Source: Diphasiastrum complanatum
Lineage: Eukaryota > Streptophyta > Lycopodiopsida > Lycopodiales > Lycopodiaceae
Assembly (NCBI GenBank): GCA_029204225.1
Contig: CM055113.1
Location: forward strand, 20,729,798 to 20,793,797
Reading direction: 5' to 3'
DNA: 64,000 nucleotides
In this document: piece by piece, positions 10,487 to 21,660 of the stretch
Layout: every line of letters starts with the position of its first letter
How positions within the stretch are numbered: position 1 is the first letter of the stretch
Made by a program: the position numbers and the translations under genes
The notes under the pieces: model-generated
Seen by the model: the letters and a program-made list of their open reading frames with translations, nothing else
Told to the model about the DNA's origin: nothing
Database searches by the model: none

Positions 10487-11767
10487 CTACGATACCTGGT
10501 GCAATAAAGATGTGTAGATCCTGTACCCGCCACTGCCAAGGTGAGAAGGCCCTACAATCTCTAGTCGCTTCTTAGCTGCCTCTCGTTGTTGCTTGAAATG
10601 ATCTGGATTTTCTCGATTTTTTTTTGCAAACTTCCAGTCTTCCTTATGCATGTGGTATGGCCTAGATTTGCCAGCTCTCACCGCATCTCGGATCTTTGAT
10701 TTGTGGTGGCTCATCACGCCTCCCATGCGACGTGACATCCAGATTCGATCAAATCCCAAATCAGGAGAGGGGACTGGAAACTCTCTATACAACTGGTCAA
10801 TGACATAATTTTTGTCATCATCACTTTGTTTACGCCAGTCCTTGAAAAGGTCCTTGTTGAAGACCACATGCGTGAGTTGCCTCATGCAAGTTATCACACG
10901 ACCACCGCGCTCGTCCTCCACTATGTGCTTCTCTGCATCTATGTCATAATATGGCAAGACGTCAGCTAATGGAGAGGTGGCAGAGGGAGTGTCGAGAGGA
11001 GTGGCGTCGGGCCAGGGAAAAGTGGGTGGATTGGGGAAAGTGACGATCGCGAGAAGGTCAGGGAGGTGGCTGAAGAGGAGAAGGTTGGGGAGGAATTTGA
11101 GTGGGAGTGTAACCAATAGGGGTCTAAATGGGAATAAAAATGGGTGGAGTGGCCTAGCAAGAGGGATCATGGTGCCATGGAGTCCCGATAGGGGGCGTGG
11201 GTACCGAAGAAAGAAAAATATGAGGAGAGAGCGTAGGGGTGTCGGGATACTCAGGTGTGACAGATGCAAGAGTCATGGTATCACGTGCCATCCACGTTTC
11301 TTCTTGAATTATTGTTTCTCAAAGTAAGAAATCCCTATGACGAGGTCTGCTAGATGGATGTGCTGGACTCGAGGCTGTATGAAGCACGACGTCATCAGCA
11401 TCACTGCCACAACAAGAGCCACCGCTGAGGCGACTCCTCCTATGATCTCTCTTTTTTTGGCCGGAATGCCCGGAAGAGGCACTGGCATTAGAGTGCACGG
11501 GGGAGGGATTCCCGTCGGATAGACCCTCGTGGAAGAGAGAAACACCTCGGTCGAAGGGTTGTGGAGACTGGATCTCCTCAAAACGAGAGGCTATGGATGG
11601 GTAGTTGACCACCAATGTACTGGAACTTCATGCCTCCCAACGAGCCCGTAGTCTCTCCATAATCCTGCCCGCACGCAAGGGAGACATCTCATCCATATAA
11701 CTGAGGACCTCATCGTCACTCATGGATGAAAAACGGGACGACCCGCGACTGCGGCCAGATCCGTGTC
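10487..11767 (-). pseudogene. Transposase_24-like (Ptta/En/Spm) gene, copy 1, broken
   Basis: On the minus strand an exon opens after a TTGCTCCAG acceptor at 11,768 with a serine-rich segment (SRGSSRFSSMSDDEV). It meets a TGA near 11,630 and continues with a proline-rich middle. It ends in a conserved block containing DWRKQSDDDKNYVIDQL, then MSHHKSKIRDAVRAG, DWKF, KKNRENPD and SHLGSGGY near 10,540. The order of helical, charged segments and the SHLGSGG end are typical of the plant Transposase_24 family, whose members accompany En/Spm-like transposons. I recognise the family by pattern only. A paralogue lies directly upstream at 12,162-13,600. Confidence 0.6.
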
Positions 11768-11769
11768 CT

Positions 11770-12150
11770 GGAGCAAGCAACAAAAGATAGTTTTAGAAAA
11801 TACACCCCTATAGAATGAATGAGTGTAAGAAATAAATTCAAATATATAAGTTTAGGGTCGAACAAAATAAGTCACTCCTTACATTCAACCATAGACAAAT
11901 AAATTATATTACACCCTAATAATCACAAAAACTGAAATTACATGTCGTGCGAGTCAATACATGTGAATAATTAAACTTTAAAACAAACAAATAAAATATT
12001 CCTACATGGTTTTGGGGCCAAATATCGTTCAATTACATAACTAGTCAGAGTTCAAAAATACATATAAACTAGCTACATTGATGTACAAATCAAAACGATA
12101 GATCTAAAAACATTTACATAAGTATTCGTAAACATGGAAAGATTGTTATA
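11770..12150. other. AT-rich spacer between the two Transposase_24-like copies
   Basis: No gene seen. If copy 1 has an upstream exon, it would lie here or further toward 12,150; I could not identify one. Confidence 0.4.
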
Positions 12151-12161
12151 GAGCTAAAACA

Positions 12162-13600
12162 CTAGCTAGATCTATCTGATCCATCCTCATCGTGTTCATC
12201 ATATGGGGCTTGTTGTTCCTGCACATGCAACAGACATGAATTAGTCTTCTGATAAATGTATTGGAAGTGAGAGAGAATAGCGAATTTAAAGACCATAAAA
12301 TGTATTTGATGTCGTACCCGAGGAGTAGCATCCCAGTTTATCTGCAGGCCCCTCTCCAATCGAGTATACCCCTCGTTGCCACTGCCCAAGTGAGAAGCCC
12401 CTATGGTCTCTAGTCGACTCAAGCTGTCTCTTGCTGCTGCTTGAAGCGATCTAGATTATTTTTACATTCTTTATTTGCATACTTCCAGGCCTCTTTATTC
12501 ACGTAGGAGGGCCTACTTCTGCCAAATCTCACTACATCTCAGATCTCCGATTTGCGCTGGCTCATCGCGGATCCCATGCGGCTTCTCATCCATTTTCGTG
12601 CAACCTCCATTTTCTCAGATGAGACTGGGAACTCAGTACGCAGTTGATCAATGACGCGATTCTTGTGGTCATCGGTAACATTGTTCCAATCATGAAATAT
12701 GTCTCGGGGAAAGTATATATACATGAGATCCCTCATGCGCATGATCATCCTCTTGCCACTGACATTCTCAATGATGTGACCATTCCTGTCTATGTCATAC
12801 GATGGCAGGATGGTAGCTGGTGGAGATGTGGCCATGAGAGTGTCTACGGAGGTGGCCTCATATATGGGAGATGCCTCACTAAAGGGAGAATACTGAGGTT
12901 GTGAGGTGTGTGTATTGTGCTGGGGGGGAGAATAGCCAGGGGGGGTGGTGGGTCAGGAGGGGAGAATAGCCAGGGGCGACTGGAGGGGAGTGGCATGACC
13001 CCATGGTGAAGCGTGACCCCATGGAGTATAGCCAAAAGGATAGGTGTACTCAAGGTCAGTGGTTCCAGAGGTAGAAAAAATGTGAGGGGTGAACGAGGGT
13101 GTGTTGGGATTATTAGGTGTGAGAGAGACAAGAGTCGTAGTATCGTGTGCCCTACGTGCTGCCTCTTGGGTCAGTGTCTCTCGAAGTAGGGACTTCCCAC
13201 GATGAGATTTGCTTTGCGTACATGCATGACTTATGACCACATTGTCATCGCCACATCCTCCACAACAGGATACACTGAGACAACTCCTCCTATTTTGAGA
13301 GTGTTGGGAGGAAGCACTGGCAGTAGCGCCATGAGTGAGGGGGGGTCCCTCATCGGCGTGACCCTCATAGGAAGCAAAAACATGCGTGCAGTCTACATGA
13401 GGAGTCGACTGAATCTCCTCGGAGGATGTTGAGTATCCAACTATCCTGCTAGAGCTACAAGCCGCTCATCGAGCCCTCAGTCACTTTATCCTGTTGTGAG
13501 GAAGGCAACTGACCAAGTTAGCTGATCACCTCATCCTTGCTCATAGAGGAAAAGCAGGATGACCCGCGACTATGGCCTGACCTCTGGCTAGGGGATGCAT
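12162..13600 (-). pseudogene. Transposase_24-like gene, copy 2, broken
   Basis: A tandem paralogue of copy 1 in the same orientation. It opens with SRGSSCFSSMSKDEV near 13,570, has an in-frame TGA near 13,475, and then SSEEIQS. The core at 12,835-12,539 has YDIDRNGHIIENVSG, DWNNVTDDHKNRVIDQL and MSQRKSEI, and is followed by SHLGSG near 12,390. The in-frame stop is at a different codon from that of copy 1. A stop also separates the core from the SHLGSG end. A 134-bp (GA)n run lies just upstream on this strand. Confidence 0.6.
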
Positions 13601-13622
13601 CGGTTGACAGAATGGGAACAAC

Positions 13623-13759
<137 letters not shown>

Positions 13760-14515
13760 GCTACAATATATAGTATTGTGAAACGGATGTCAAGACTTTT
13801 ATGTATACTGACCATTCAATACCAATAAATATATTGTCCGTTCATGACCATTTCAAGTCCAAACAACAATGGGGTTTGCAACTTCCATAAAACCGTGGAA
13901 AAAAAAAAAAGAAAACTCGTTTCAAAACTATGAGGAAAAAATGAAAGGTGCATTAATTAATGGTGGCAATATTAATGATGATCCAAATTAAACCCCATTG
14001 AGGATTACACCTCAAAAGAGACTCACTGGACCTACAAGTGACTTGTATGTAACGAGAGGTGGTTACATTTCAAAGTGGTTACATGTGGGTCATCTAAATT
14101 CAAACAAGTGTCAACGTCTTGACAACGGAAGATCTAGAATATAGAAGATCCTCCGCCATCAAATTACGTTGACACTTGTTTGAATCCAAATGAACCTCAT
14201 GCAATCTTTTAGAGTTATTGAGTTTGAAGTAGCCGCAACATTATTCTCTCTTCGATGTGGTAAACCATTAGGATCAAGAATGCCGATGGCTTGTACACCA
14301 TCGGCCTCTTCAGTGGTGTCATAGCTAGAAGAAATACCCAATCGGCACAGACAACTCGATTCTAGAGCCAGTGAGTCCCCTTTGACTCCTCAATGAATTT
14401 GTGTCATCATTAATATTCCAAAAATTCATTGCACGTCCTAATCTTTCATCATAGTTCTGCAAGGTGCTGCCCACAGTGTAAGCACGGGTGTGTCGTTTGT
14501 CTCTTGATCCCCTGA
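13760..14515. other. Spacer with an 88-bp hairpin and a LARD internal fragment
   Basis: No gene. A hairpin with 20-bp perfect outer arms lies at 14,098-14,117 and 14,166-14,185. A short piece at about 14,458-14,497 (GTGCTGCCCACAGTGTAAGC) matches the LARD internal region near 58,690. Confidence 0.6.
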
Positions 14516-14519
14516 TCCT

Positions 14520-16986
14520 TGCAGAAATTTATAAACTCTGTTGAAAAATACTCATCGCCACCATCTGATCTGAGGGTCTTAATATAATAATCTGTTTGTT
14601 TTTCAACTAGAGCCTTGAACTCTCTAAACTTGGCAAATATTTCTTGCTTATGAAATAAATCCAGATATGTCTACTGTAGTCATCAATAAATGTGATGAAA
14701 TAGTAACAACCACTAATGGACCTAGTTTGTATTGGTCCACACAGATCACTATGAACGATCAAGAATGCCATTGGCTCTTCTTGCTCCATCTTTGGAAAAT
14801 CTCTCTCTATGTTGTTTTCCCAAAATGCAACCCTCACAAATTTTTCCTTCAAAAGAGATATCAAGAAATCCAACAACTAAATTACCTCTTGAAGTATTTG
14901 CAAGCTTTGGGCACTGATATGACCAAACCTTTGATGCCAAAGATCACTTTGACTATCAACAGTGCTTACCATAGCTTGAGTAAAAGATCTCGCATTCAAT
15001 TTGTAGAGTCAATTCCCGTTGACTGTAGCTCCTGTAGCAATCACTTTGTAGTGATTCTTGATGTCTTTGACAAGACATTTGTCACTGTCAAACTCAACCT
15101 TGAGTTGTTGATCAGCCATCGTCCCAACAGATAGTAGATTGTTAGCTAAGCCAGGTACATATTGCACATTGCTTATATGCTTTATCTTTCCGTTGGCTAA
15201 CGTCACTGGTACCACTCCAACTCCTTTAACAGATAGCAATTTGCCATCAGCTTGTCCAACTTCATCACCATTGTCAGTATTCTGGAGTTCTGAAAACTAC
15301 TCTTTCCTTGAAGTCATGTGTTTGGATGCACCACTATCAATGTACCAGGTATCCTTGGCTTCATGACTTGTCATTAATGTTGTAATGAACAATTTTGAAC
15401 TCTCACCTGTATCATCTTCATATTGATCATCATCGTATTGATGTTGATCAGTATAATTGTCTTCATAATAATAGTCATCAAATTGATGTTGATCAGCATA
15501 ATTTCTCGCTTGCCATTTGTCTTTTCTTTGTTCCATCTCCTTCTGTTTCTTGAAACATTCACACTCCCACTGACCAGGTTTGTTGCAGTACCTACAATTT
15601 CAAGGTTTATTTTGTCTTGAATAGCCGCGTCCTTGACTTTGGTCTTGATTCCAATTATCTCGATTCAGAGTATCATTGACTTGCTCATGAAATTGTTGAA
15701 ATGATCCTCGGCTCGAGTTTCCTCCTCTCGATTGATACTTTCCATGGCCAAATCTTCCACCTCATCCTCTAACTGCAAGAGCTTGATCATAGCTCCTGTT
15801 ACGATGATTCAGGTTCTCTTGATGTTGCTCTTCTTGCAAAAGCAATCCACCTAGTTCTTCATAGGTTGGAAGATTTTCTCTTGTGGCTATACTCATCACA
15901 AACATCTGATGTGACTCACTCAGACTATTCAATGTCTATTGCACGATCTCACGATCTTGTACTCGCTCTCCAACTGCTGCTAATTGATCACGGATCTCTT
16001 TGATCTTCAGTATGTGATCAACAATAGTTGCACCATCATCCATCCACAATGTATGCAACTTTGTCTTTAGAAATAGTATTTGAGATGTATTTGTCATTTC
16101 AAAAAATGCCTTCAATGTATCCCACGCTTCTTTTGGTCCTTCTGAATCTGAAACTTATAGAATAAATGCATCTCTAACTGATAAGTTGATGACATTTTGG
16201 GCTTTCTGTCTTCTCCTATCAAATGCCCGCTGATATTCTTCAATCACTGCCCTTGTCTCTTCACCTGTTACGATCTCTCATAGCTCCTTTTTCATCAAAA
16301 TTTTTTAGTTTGAATTTCCAAACTGCATAGTTGTTGGCACCTTCCAATTTGCTTGACTCATTAAGGACACCCTCACTTAGAGTTGCCATTATTGGATAGA
16401 TGAGTCTGGATCACAAAATTTATTCACAACACAGAACTGTAAATTTTTTGGTTGTACACCGGATATCAGTATGACGCGCAGGTGCACGACTGCTCGAGAT
16501 TCTCTTTACCTCTAGCGCGTCGCTCTGATATTGGTACTGATATGTGATATCGGTATGACGCGCGAATGTACGACTGCTCTTGGTTTTCTTTACCTCTGGC
16601 GCCTCGATCCGATATTGGTATGGATATGCTATATCTGTATGACGCGCGGATGTACAACTGCTCAAGATGTTTCCGACCTCTGACACATCGATCCAATATT
16701 GGTACGAAAAAGATTAAAAATAGAGAGAATATAAGAACTTTCAGAGGGAATATTCTAGATTCCCCACTTCGGCGCGGTAGCTACGCCGTCTCCTCTTTGT
16801 AGAGATTTCAAAATGTGTGATCGTTCAAAAGACAGAGATCAATAATGTGAAAAGTATGAAGCCTCCTAACTCTGAATGGCAGTACTAGACACTGTCTAGT
16901 GTAATTTGTGTTACTCCAAACAAACAAATGAGAGATTTCTTCGCAAACCTCTCACACAAATAGCACTTTCCACAACAACTAGGAAG
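14520..16986 (-). mobile_element. Decayed Ty1/copia element, copy A2, inverted relative to A1
   Basis: The same family as 1,495-4,840, on the minus strand. The integrase fragment (HSDLCGP ... FIDDYSRHIWIYF) lies at 14,607-14,876, the pre-integrase and CCIL..KQHRE segment at 14,749-14,940, and the protease (WYIDSGASKHM) at 15,297-15,370. The CCHC knuckle is near 15,560-15,600, the gag region at 15,640-16,390 and the 84-bp leader repeats at 16,450-16,700. It is broken on both sides: inside the integrase near 14,520, and in the leader at 16,986, where a LARD LTR begins. It contains stops and frameshifts throughout. Confidence 0.85.
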
Positions 16987-17352
16987 TATGCTTCAATGTT
17001 AATAAAAAGTGGCCAGTAAACTAAGTATTGTGCCAAGTAGATCAAATGTATATTTAATTTTAATTGGGAGACACCTTTACTTTAATTTGACATCTGATGA
17101 GGACATCAGATTTTATAAAGGTGGGGTGGATGTTGTAAAGTTACCTTTACAAGCTTTACTTTCGGCGCCAGCATTGTTCCTGGCGCCCGCAGCACCCCTG
17201 CTACTCCTGGCACCGCTCCCGGTGCCGCTCCCGGCGCCACTGTAATCAGGCGATGCCAAGTTCCTATGGCTGAAAATCTTTGATCGGTTCTAGCGAAGTC
17301 CAAAGAGCTCAGATCGAAGTGCAATCACCTCACACGATCTAGGCATGATTAA
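16987..17352 (+). mobile_element. 5' part of a LARD-family LTR, truncated
   Basis: It starts GCTTCAATGTTAATAAAAAG and matches the LTR starts at 47,432 and 61,023. It carries the GC-rich block of GGCGCC-like words at 17,162-17,243 and ends abruptly after CATGATTAAAG, where a CCA/CCT microsatellite begins. About 900 bp of the LTR are missing. Confidence 0.8.
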
Positions 17353-17476
17353 AGCACCACCTCCACATCCACATCCACCTCCACCTCCACCTCCATCTCC
17401 ACCTCCACCTCCACCACCTCCTCCTCCACCACCACCACCACCACCACCTCCACCACCTCCACCACCACCACCTCCA
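17353..17476. repeat. (CCA/CCT)n trinucleotide microsatellite
   Basis: About 124 bp of CCA and CCT triplets. The plus frame reads as a run of prolines, the minus frames as glycine or tryptophan runs. It lies between the truncated LARD LTR and the H3-like relic. Confidence 0.95.
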
Positions 17477-17686
17477 AGTTCTGCCGTAGCTGGCCCAAGT
17501 AGGACCGTAGAGCGTGGCAAGGGTAGGCCGGCCCCTCGTGCAGCACCATGGGCTGGAAAGGAGCTCCATAGGATGCAGCCACCACCTCCTTGACCGTGCA
17601 GGAAGCACAGGATAGCTAAGCAATTAGCTCGAATGTTGATCATCCTCATGCACCAAACTAACTTTAAAAAAACCAATGCACAAAGG

Positions 17687-17977
17687 CATACAAAAAAACT
17701 TACAAAGTGGCTCCAAGATATAAGGAGGTATCAGAAGTCTGTAAAATTTCTAATACCTAGGGCCCCATTTGTGAGACTTGCTAAAGAAATAATCGATGAA
17801 TTTTTCTTGGGGAACAAAGTTATGGCAGATGTTGTGTCCGTGATACCAGAGTTTGCGAAAATGTACCTAATGCAGCTTTTCGAGGACTCATTTTTGTGTG
17901 CAGTACACGGGAAGAGAGTCACAATACTCCAGAAGGATCTCCACCTAGCTAGAAGGCTAAGGAGAGAGCGCAATTAA
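17687..17977 (+). pseudogene. CENH3-like histone H3 fold, without its N-terminal tail
   Basis: The last 97 codons of the frame ending at 17,977 align without internal gaps, apart from one loop residue, to the histone-fold part of H3. Helix N/alpha-1 reads [20 protein letters not shown], alpha-2 contains LMQLFED, and the end reads [11 protein letters not shown] then [15 protein letters not shown] and a stop. Three features point to centromeric H3 rather than canonical H3. LIPxAPFVRL replaces LIRKLPFQRL. Loop 1 is one residue longer than in H3. The segment before KD carries Q instead of P. The loop-1 tryptophan common in CENH3 is absent, and the alpha-2 start is diverged. No H3-type tail precedes it, so this is most likely a fragment or pseudogene. 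An unseen upstream exon is possible. Confidence 0.72.
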
Positions 17978-18560
17978 AAATATCATGTACATGATTTTAT
18001 TTATAATATACTGAAGATTTGGTGTTAAATATATTGAAGAATTTCAGGTTATATGAATGCATATTGTTGTGATTGAGTTTAATATCTAATTTCAGTACTA
18101 TTTATATGAATGCAGTGATTTGAAAATTTTAGTACCATCTATGTGAATGCAATGATTTAAAATTTTTAGTACTATGGGAATGGTGGTTTCTTGTAGCATG
18201 TTGTGGCTAAGATAGGTTTCCTTGCCTTGCGTGAAAATCATGCCCAGGTGCGACCAGGGGCTGTTTGACCAGGTCAAACGGCCCCTGGTCGCGGCTTGGC
18301 ATGATTTTCATGCCAGGGCAAAGACCCAAGAAATTTTTATCAGAGAAAAAAAAATTAAATTCTAAATTCAAAGAATAAGCACATCATATAATTACAACAG
18401 ATAATTAGGAGAGTCCACAAGAAAAAAACGACAAAATCTTTATTCACGTTCAGTCCATTTCCTTCAGAGAGGACTTCAGCTTCTTTGATCGATTTTCTGA
18501 TGACATTATTGGTTTTAACATTTCTAATGCTAATTTAGGAGCATCACTCTCATTCTCATA
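17978..18560. repeat. Spacer with a near-perfect long palindrome
   Basis: At 18,219-18,323 two arms of about 50 bp meet with almost no loop (centre GTTTGACC/AGGTCAAAC near 18,270). Before it, at 18,050-18,175, an AT-rich unit containing TGAATGCA(G/A)TGATTT occurs twice. No gene seen. Confidence 0.8.
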
Positions 18561-18563
18561 AGG

Positions 18564-19855
18564 TTAAACTCGAGAGAATGAGCCGGGTCTCGAATCAAGG
18601 ACAGAAATCATCCAAAATGGCTTTTCAGAGGACAAAGTAAGTCTTTGGAATTGACGATGACAACTCCACCTCACCAATGTGCTTGGAGAGCGCTTTGCAT
18701 TTAAGAAGCTCCATTGGTCCATTTGGACTGTACTTGTTGCTGAAGTAGAAAATAAAGTTGTTGGGCAAGTTCCCAATGTAGTGGGCCATAGACCTGTCCA
18801 GAGTTCCTGCTTCAACTTTCTCTCGAACGCCACCCCTTCGCATAGCAAATGCATCAAGCTCCACTGCATCCTGCATTTGGTTCACATTATTGCAAAATGA
18901 GTATAATGAAGACAAAGAAATATAACAAAAATACACAAGTGGAAGCTGAATTCCTTTGCCTTTGTACTTCACGTCAGCAGTTTTCCCTTCGAGTACTTTG
19001 AATGGCCTCATTTGAACTGGTGGTGGTTGAAGCGTTTTCAATTGGCAAAGCACTCTTTCCAGTGCTTGCTCGATGCTGTCCATGTCATGGCCGATCAACT
19101 TCTCATATGTGTCGTCGGGCTAGGTGTGGTCGAAAGTGGAACTGCCATTCTGCAAATTTACCAATGCCGCCAACATCTTATCTTCTCGCAAGTCAAAAAT
19201 ATGTTGCAAGTCATGCATGAACACATACTCTTGCCCATCAATGATGATTGGAGCAAGGCCATGGATTCGAAGCACGACATCATCGACTCATCTATATCGT
19301 CTGACTCCGTTGATGTGGATGCACCTGTTGTCTCTTGCGCAGCCAAGATTGTTTCGTGCTCCGCGGATAAATCTTACTCTTCTTTAGAGTCGTCCATCTC
19401 ATTCACCTGCTCACTAGGATTGTGTTTGTTGCGGGCCACAGTCGTTGGAAACTCATTAAGCAAAAAAATAACAGTAATCTCATTGGATAGAAACTTCCTT
19501 CCTACACTTTCAAAATCAAAAGTTTTCAGTTGATCCTTGGTCAGCTCCAAGTAATGATCGTTACCCAAGTGACTAATAAATCCGTTGAGACAAGCGATAA
19601 ATGGTCTATCTCCTTTCCATATATAACTAAGCAATTTATATAGAATCCACATGATAGTTGAGCCAGAAATTTGTATGGCATAAGGCTTCAAAGTCTCATC
19701 TATATACTCACTCACATACGTGAATGCATCCGTATTAGCCCATAGAGTGGCAAGCGTGTCTATTCTACCGGTGAACATACAATAAATATGACCTAATTGA
19801 TCTAAAACCTATGTGGGGGCTAGCAGATTGGCCAACTCTATTTTAGAGTATGACA
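18564..19855 (-). pseudogene. Unidentified multi-segment gene, broken
   Basis: Read on the minus strand. A frame opening at an ATG near 19,855 (MSYSKIELANLLAPT) meets a TAG and continues in frame to 19,374, with LDQLGHIYCMFTGRIDTLA and FISHLGNDHYLELTKDQL. A second block near 19,270-19,130 reads IDGQEYVFMHDLQHIFDL and is followed by a stop. A third (19,098-18,625) contains DMDSIEQALERVLCQL and, after a likely 66-bp intron with a GT start and TGCAG end near 18,880, a block with EAGTLDRSMAHYIGNLP. I recognise none of these. It lies downstream of RAG1-like copy 1 on the same strand, so it could be a second protein of that element or an unrelated gene relic. Confidence 0.4.
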
Positions 19856-20466
19856 TTGTGATGCAACAGAACATTAATTTACCAGCAAACTAGTAGTCTA
19901 ATTAAACAAGACAAACTAAATTACGAGGACAGAAATTTCAACAAAGCAAGAAGTGACAACAAAATGAAAACCCACACTCTTATATAGAGAGATGTGTTTC
20001 CAAAAATAGATATTATTATAAAACAAAATAAAACAATTTCTATTTATAACAACAATCCAATTCGTCAGTACTATTTATCACAAAGGAATATTCGAATTAC
20101 AATCCAACATAAATTGCTTTTATTCCATCTCATATGTTCCATAGCTTCTCTAGCGTTGTTTTTCAAAACATTGGATGTTGGTGTCCTCGGCATCCATCTC
20201 TTTCCAACTCGGACTCTAGACATCCTCCATTCTTGATGCCTTGGAGATTATTGAACTCAACTCTTCAGTTCTTGTGTTTTGAAAGTGTCCTCGGCCCAAA
20301 ACTCCTCTGTAAAATCATTGGAATATCTCAACCAATGCATTACTAAGACCCTTTCCGCCGCCATTTTGAAATATGCAGCCTTTGCCTTGTAATGACTCTT
20401 TTCCATGCCTTGCGTATTCCAGATGGCTAATGATCCATAGGTTTTCATAAACCAAGGTCCATGAGC

Positions 20467-20556
20467 CTAAGATGTGTTGTTCATAAAAAAATTTGTATTA
20501 GTTTAAATCTTTATAAATACATAAATACGAAAGTAAAAAATATGAGACACACATAC
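20467..20556 (-). other. 90-bp intron in RAG1-like copy 1, just before the glutamate exon
   Basis: The donor reads TATATG|GTATGTG and the acceptor ATCTTAG|GCTCAT. Splicing joins THYM to AHGPWF in frame (phase 0), placing the histidine pair next to each other as in RAG1. Copy 2 has an intron at the same place, but its donor is weak (GTCAAT). Confidence 0.8.
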
Positions 20557-21573
20557 CATATAGTGAGTTATGTGTGTTTCTCCCCATGCATCGATCATCG
20601 ATTCAATAAATGTTTTGACTTCTCTTGCGTATCTATCCAAATATTCATCTCTCACAATCTTTTTGTTGATAGTTTGTGACAAGGCATCAAATGCTTGCCA
20701 AACCTTAGCACGTGTACTTTCCATGCGAGGACCTGAGCCAATATTTGTTGTGCATTGACATATTTTTTTCTAGTACTCCCATTCAACACTGCTTTCACGT
20801 GCAGTATGATTTGACAATAAGTGTCTTGCTTTCGCACCACCCATTGAAACTTTTGTTGGAACATCTTGCATTTTTCCACTCATCTCAACGTCTTTGGTAA
20901 GACTCACATGGCCCCCATGCAATCCCATATCAGATAAAATTTATCTCTAGATTTTTAATGCTAACATCTGCTCTTGATTTGGGCCACATTTTCCATGCGT
21001 AACAACAATGCAAAAATAATAATTTGTCCAGTATTCGTAATTCACCATGCATTGTGCAAAAATGAACTCTTTCGAGAGGAATGTTCAACACAGGACTCCA
21101 AGCTTTGTCAAGATTGTGCCTATTTGGTGCAAGACGTTGGTTGCAATTCGAAATACTTTTGTTCCGCCCAGATTCAAACATACAATATATACAAAAATTC
21201 TTTGCATTTGCACCCAAACCACAACCGTACATGCATTCCAAGGTCTTCAAATCAGCAGCTAGGTGCCATTCTACAGCAAAGCTTTCTCCTTCAACATTGA
21301 GCTTTTTGCCTTTATTTTGTGCATGTATTATCTTAGATATACTACATTTTTCAAATAGCCACTCTAGTATGTCATGAGACTCCTTAGAAACTTCAAATGC
21401 AGCTATCCACCATATGTGATTTTTGGATTGCACGCTAAATTCTTTACAATAATTTTCGCCAAACTGTTGCAATTCACGATTCATCAAGGTGATTGTGACA
21501 CATTCAAGTTTACGCCCTTTTATGATTTCTGTTTCGTCCAACTTAATAACAAATATAACTTTACCTTCAAAAT

Positions 21574-21660
21574 CTGTAAAACAAAAAATTCATTACGAAA
21601 ACATATTGGTTGAAGAAAAGCATACAATTGAATACTGAAATTCACAATAAATGTTCTCAC
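21574..21660 (-). other. 87-bp intron in RAG1-like copy 1
   Basis: The donor reads AAATG|GTGAGA and the acceptor TTTTACAG|ATTTTG on the minus strand. Splicing joins KVETN to DFEGKVIFVIKLDE in frame (phase 1). Copy 2 has no intron at this position. Confidence 0.75.

Noticed and set aside
14159..14341. Minus-strand frame with SYDTTEEA, resembling the AP2 segment TYDTAEEA
   Set aside because: Only seven residues agree, and neither the RGVRQR sheet before nor the LNFP end after is present in any frame. Treated as chance or too decayed to call.
17345..17593. Proline-rich plus frame as the N-terminal tail exon of the CENH3-like fold
   Set aside because: It ends in a stop. The segment after the prolines has no H3 tail motif, and no splice pair clearly joins it to 17,687.
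17290..17676. Glycine-rich or tryptophan-rich minus-strand frames
   Set aside because: They are produced by the CCA/CCT microsatellite read backwards; the flanking residues match nothing.
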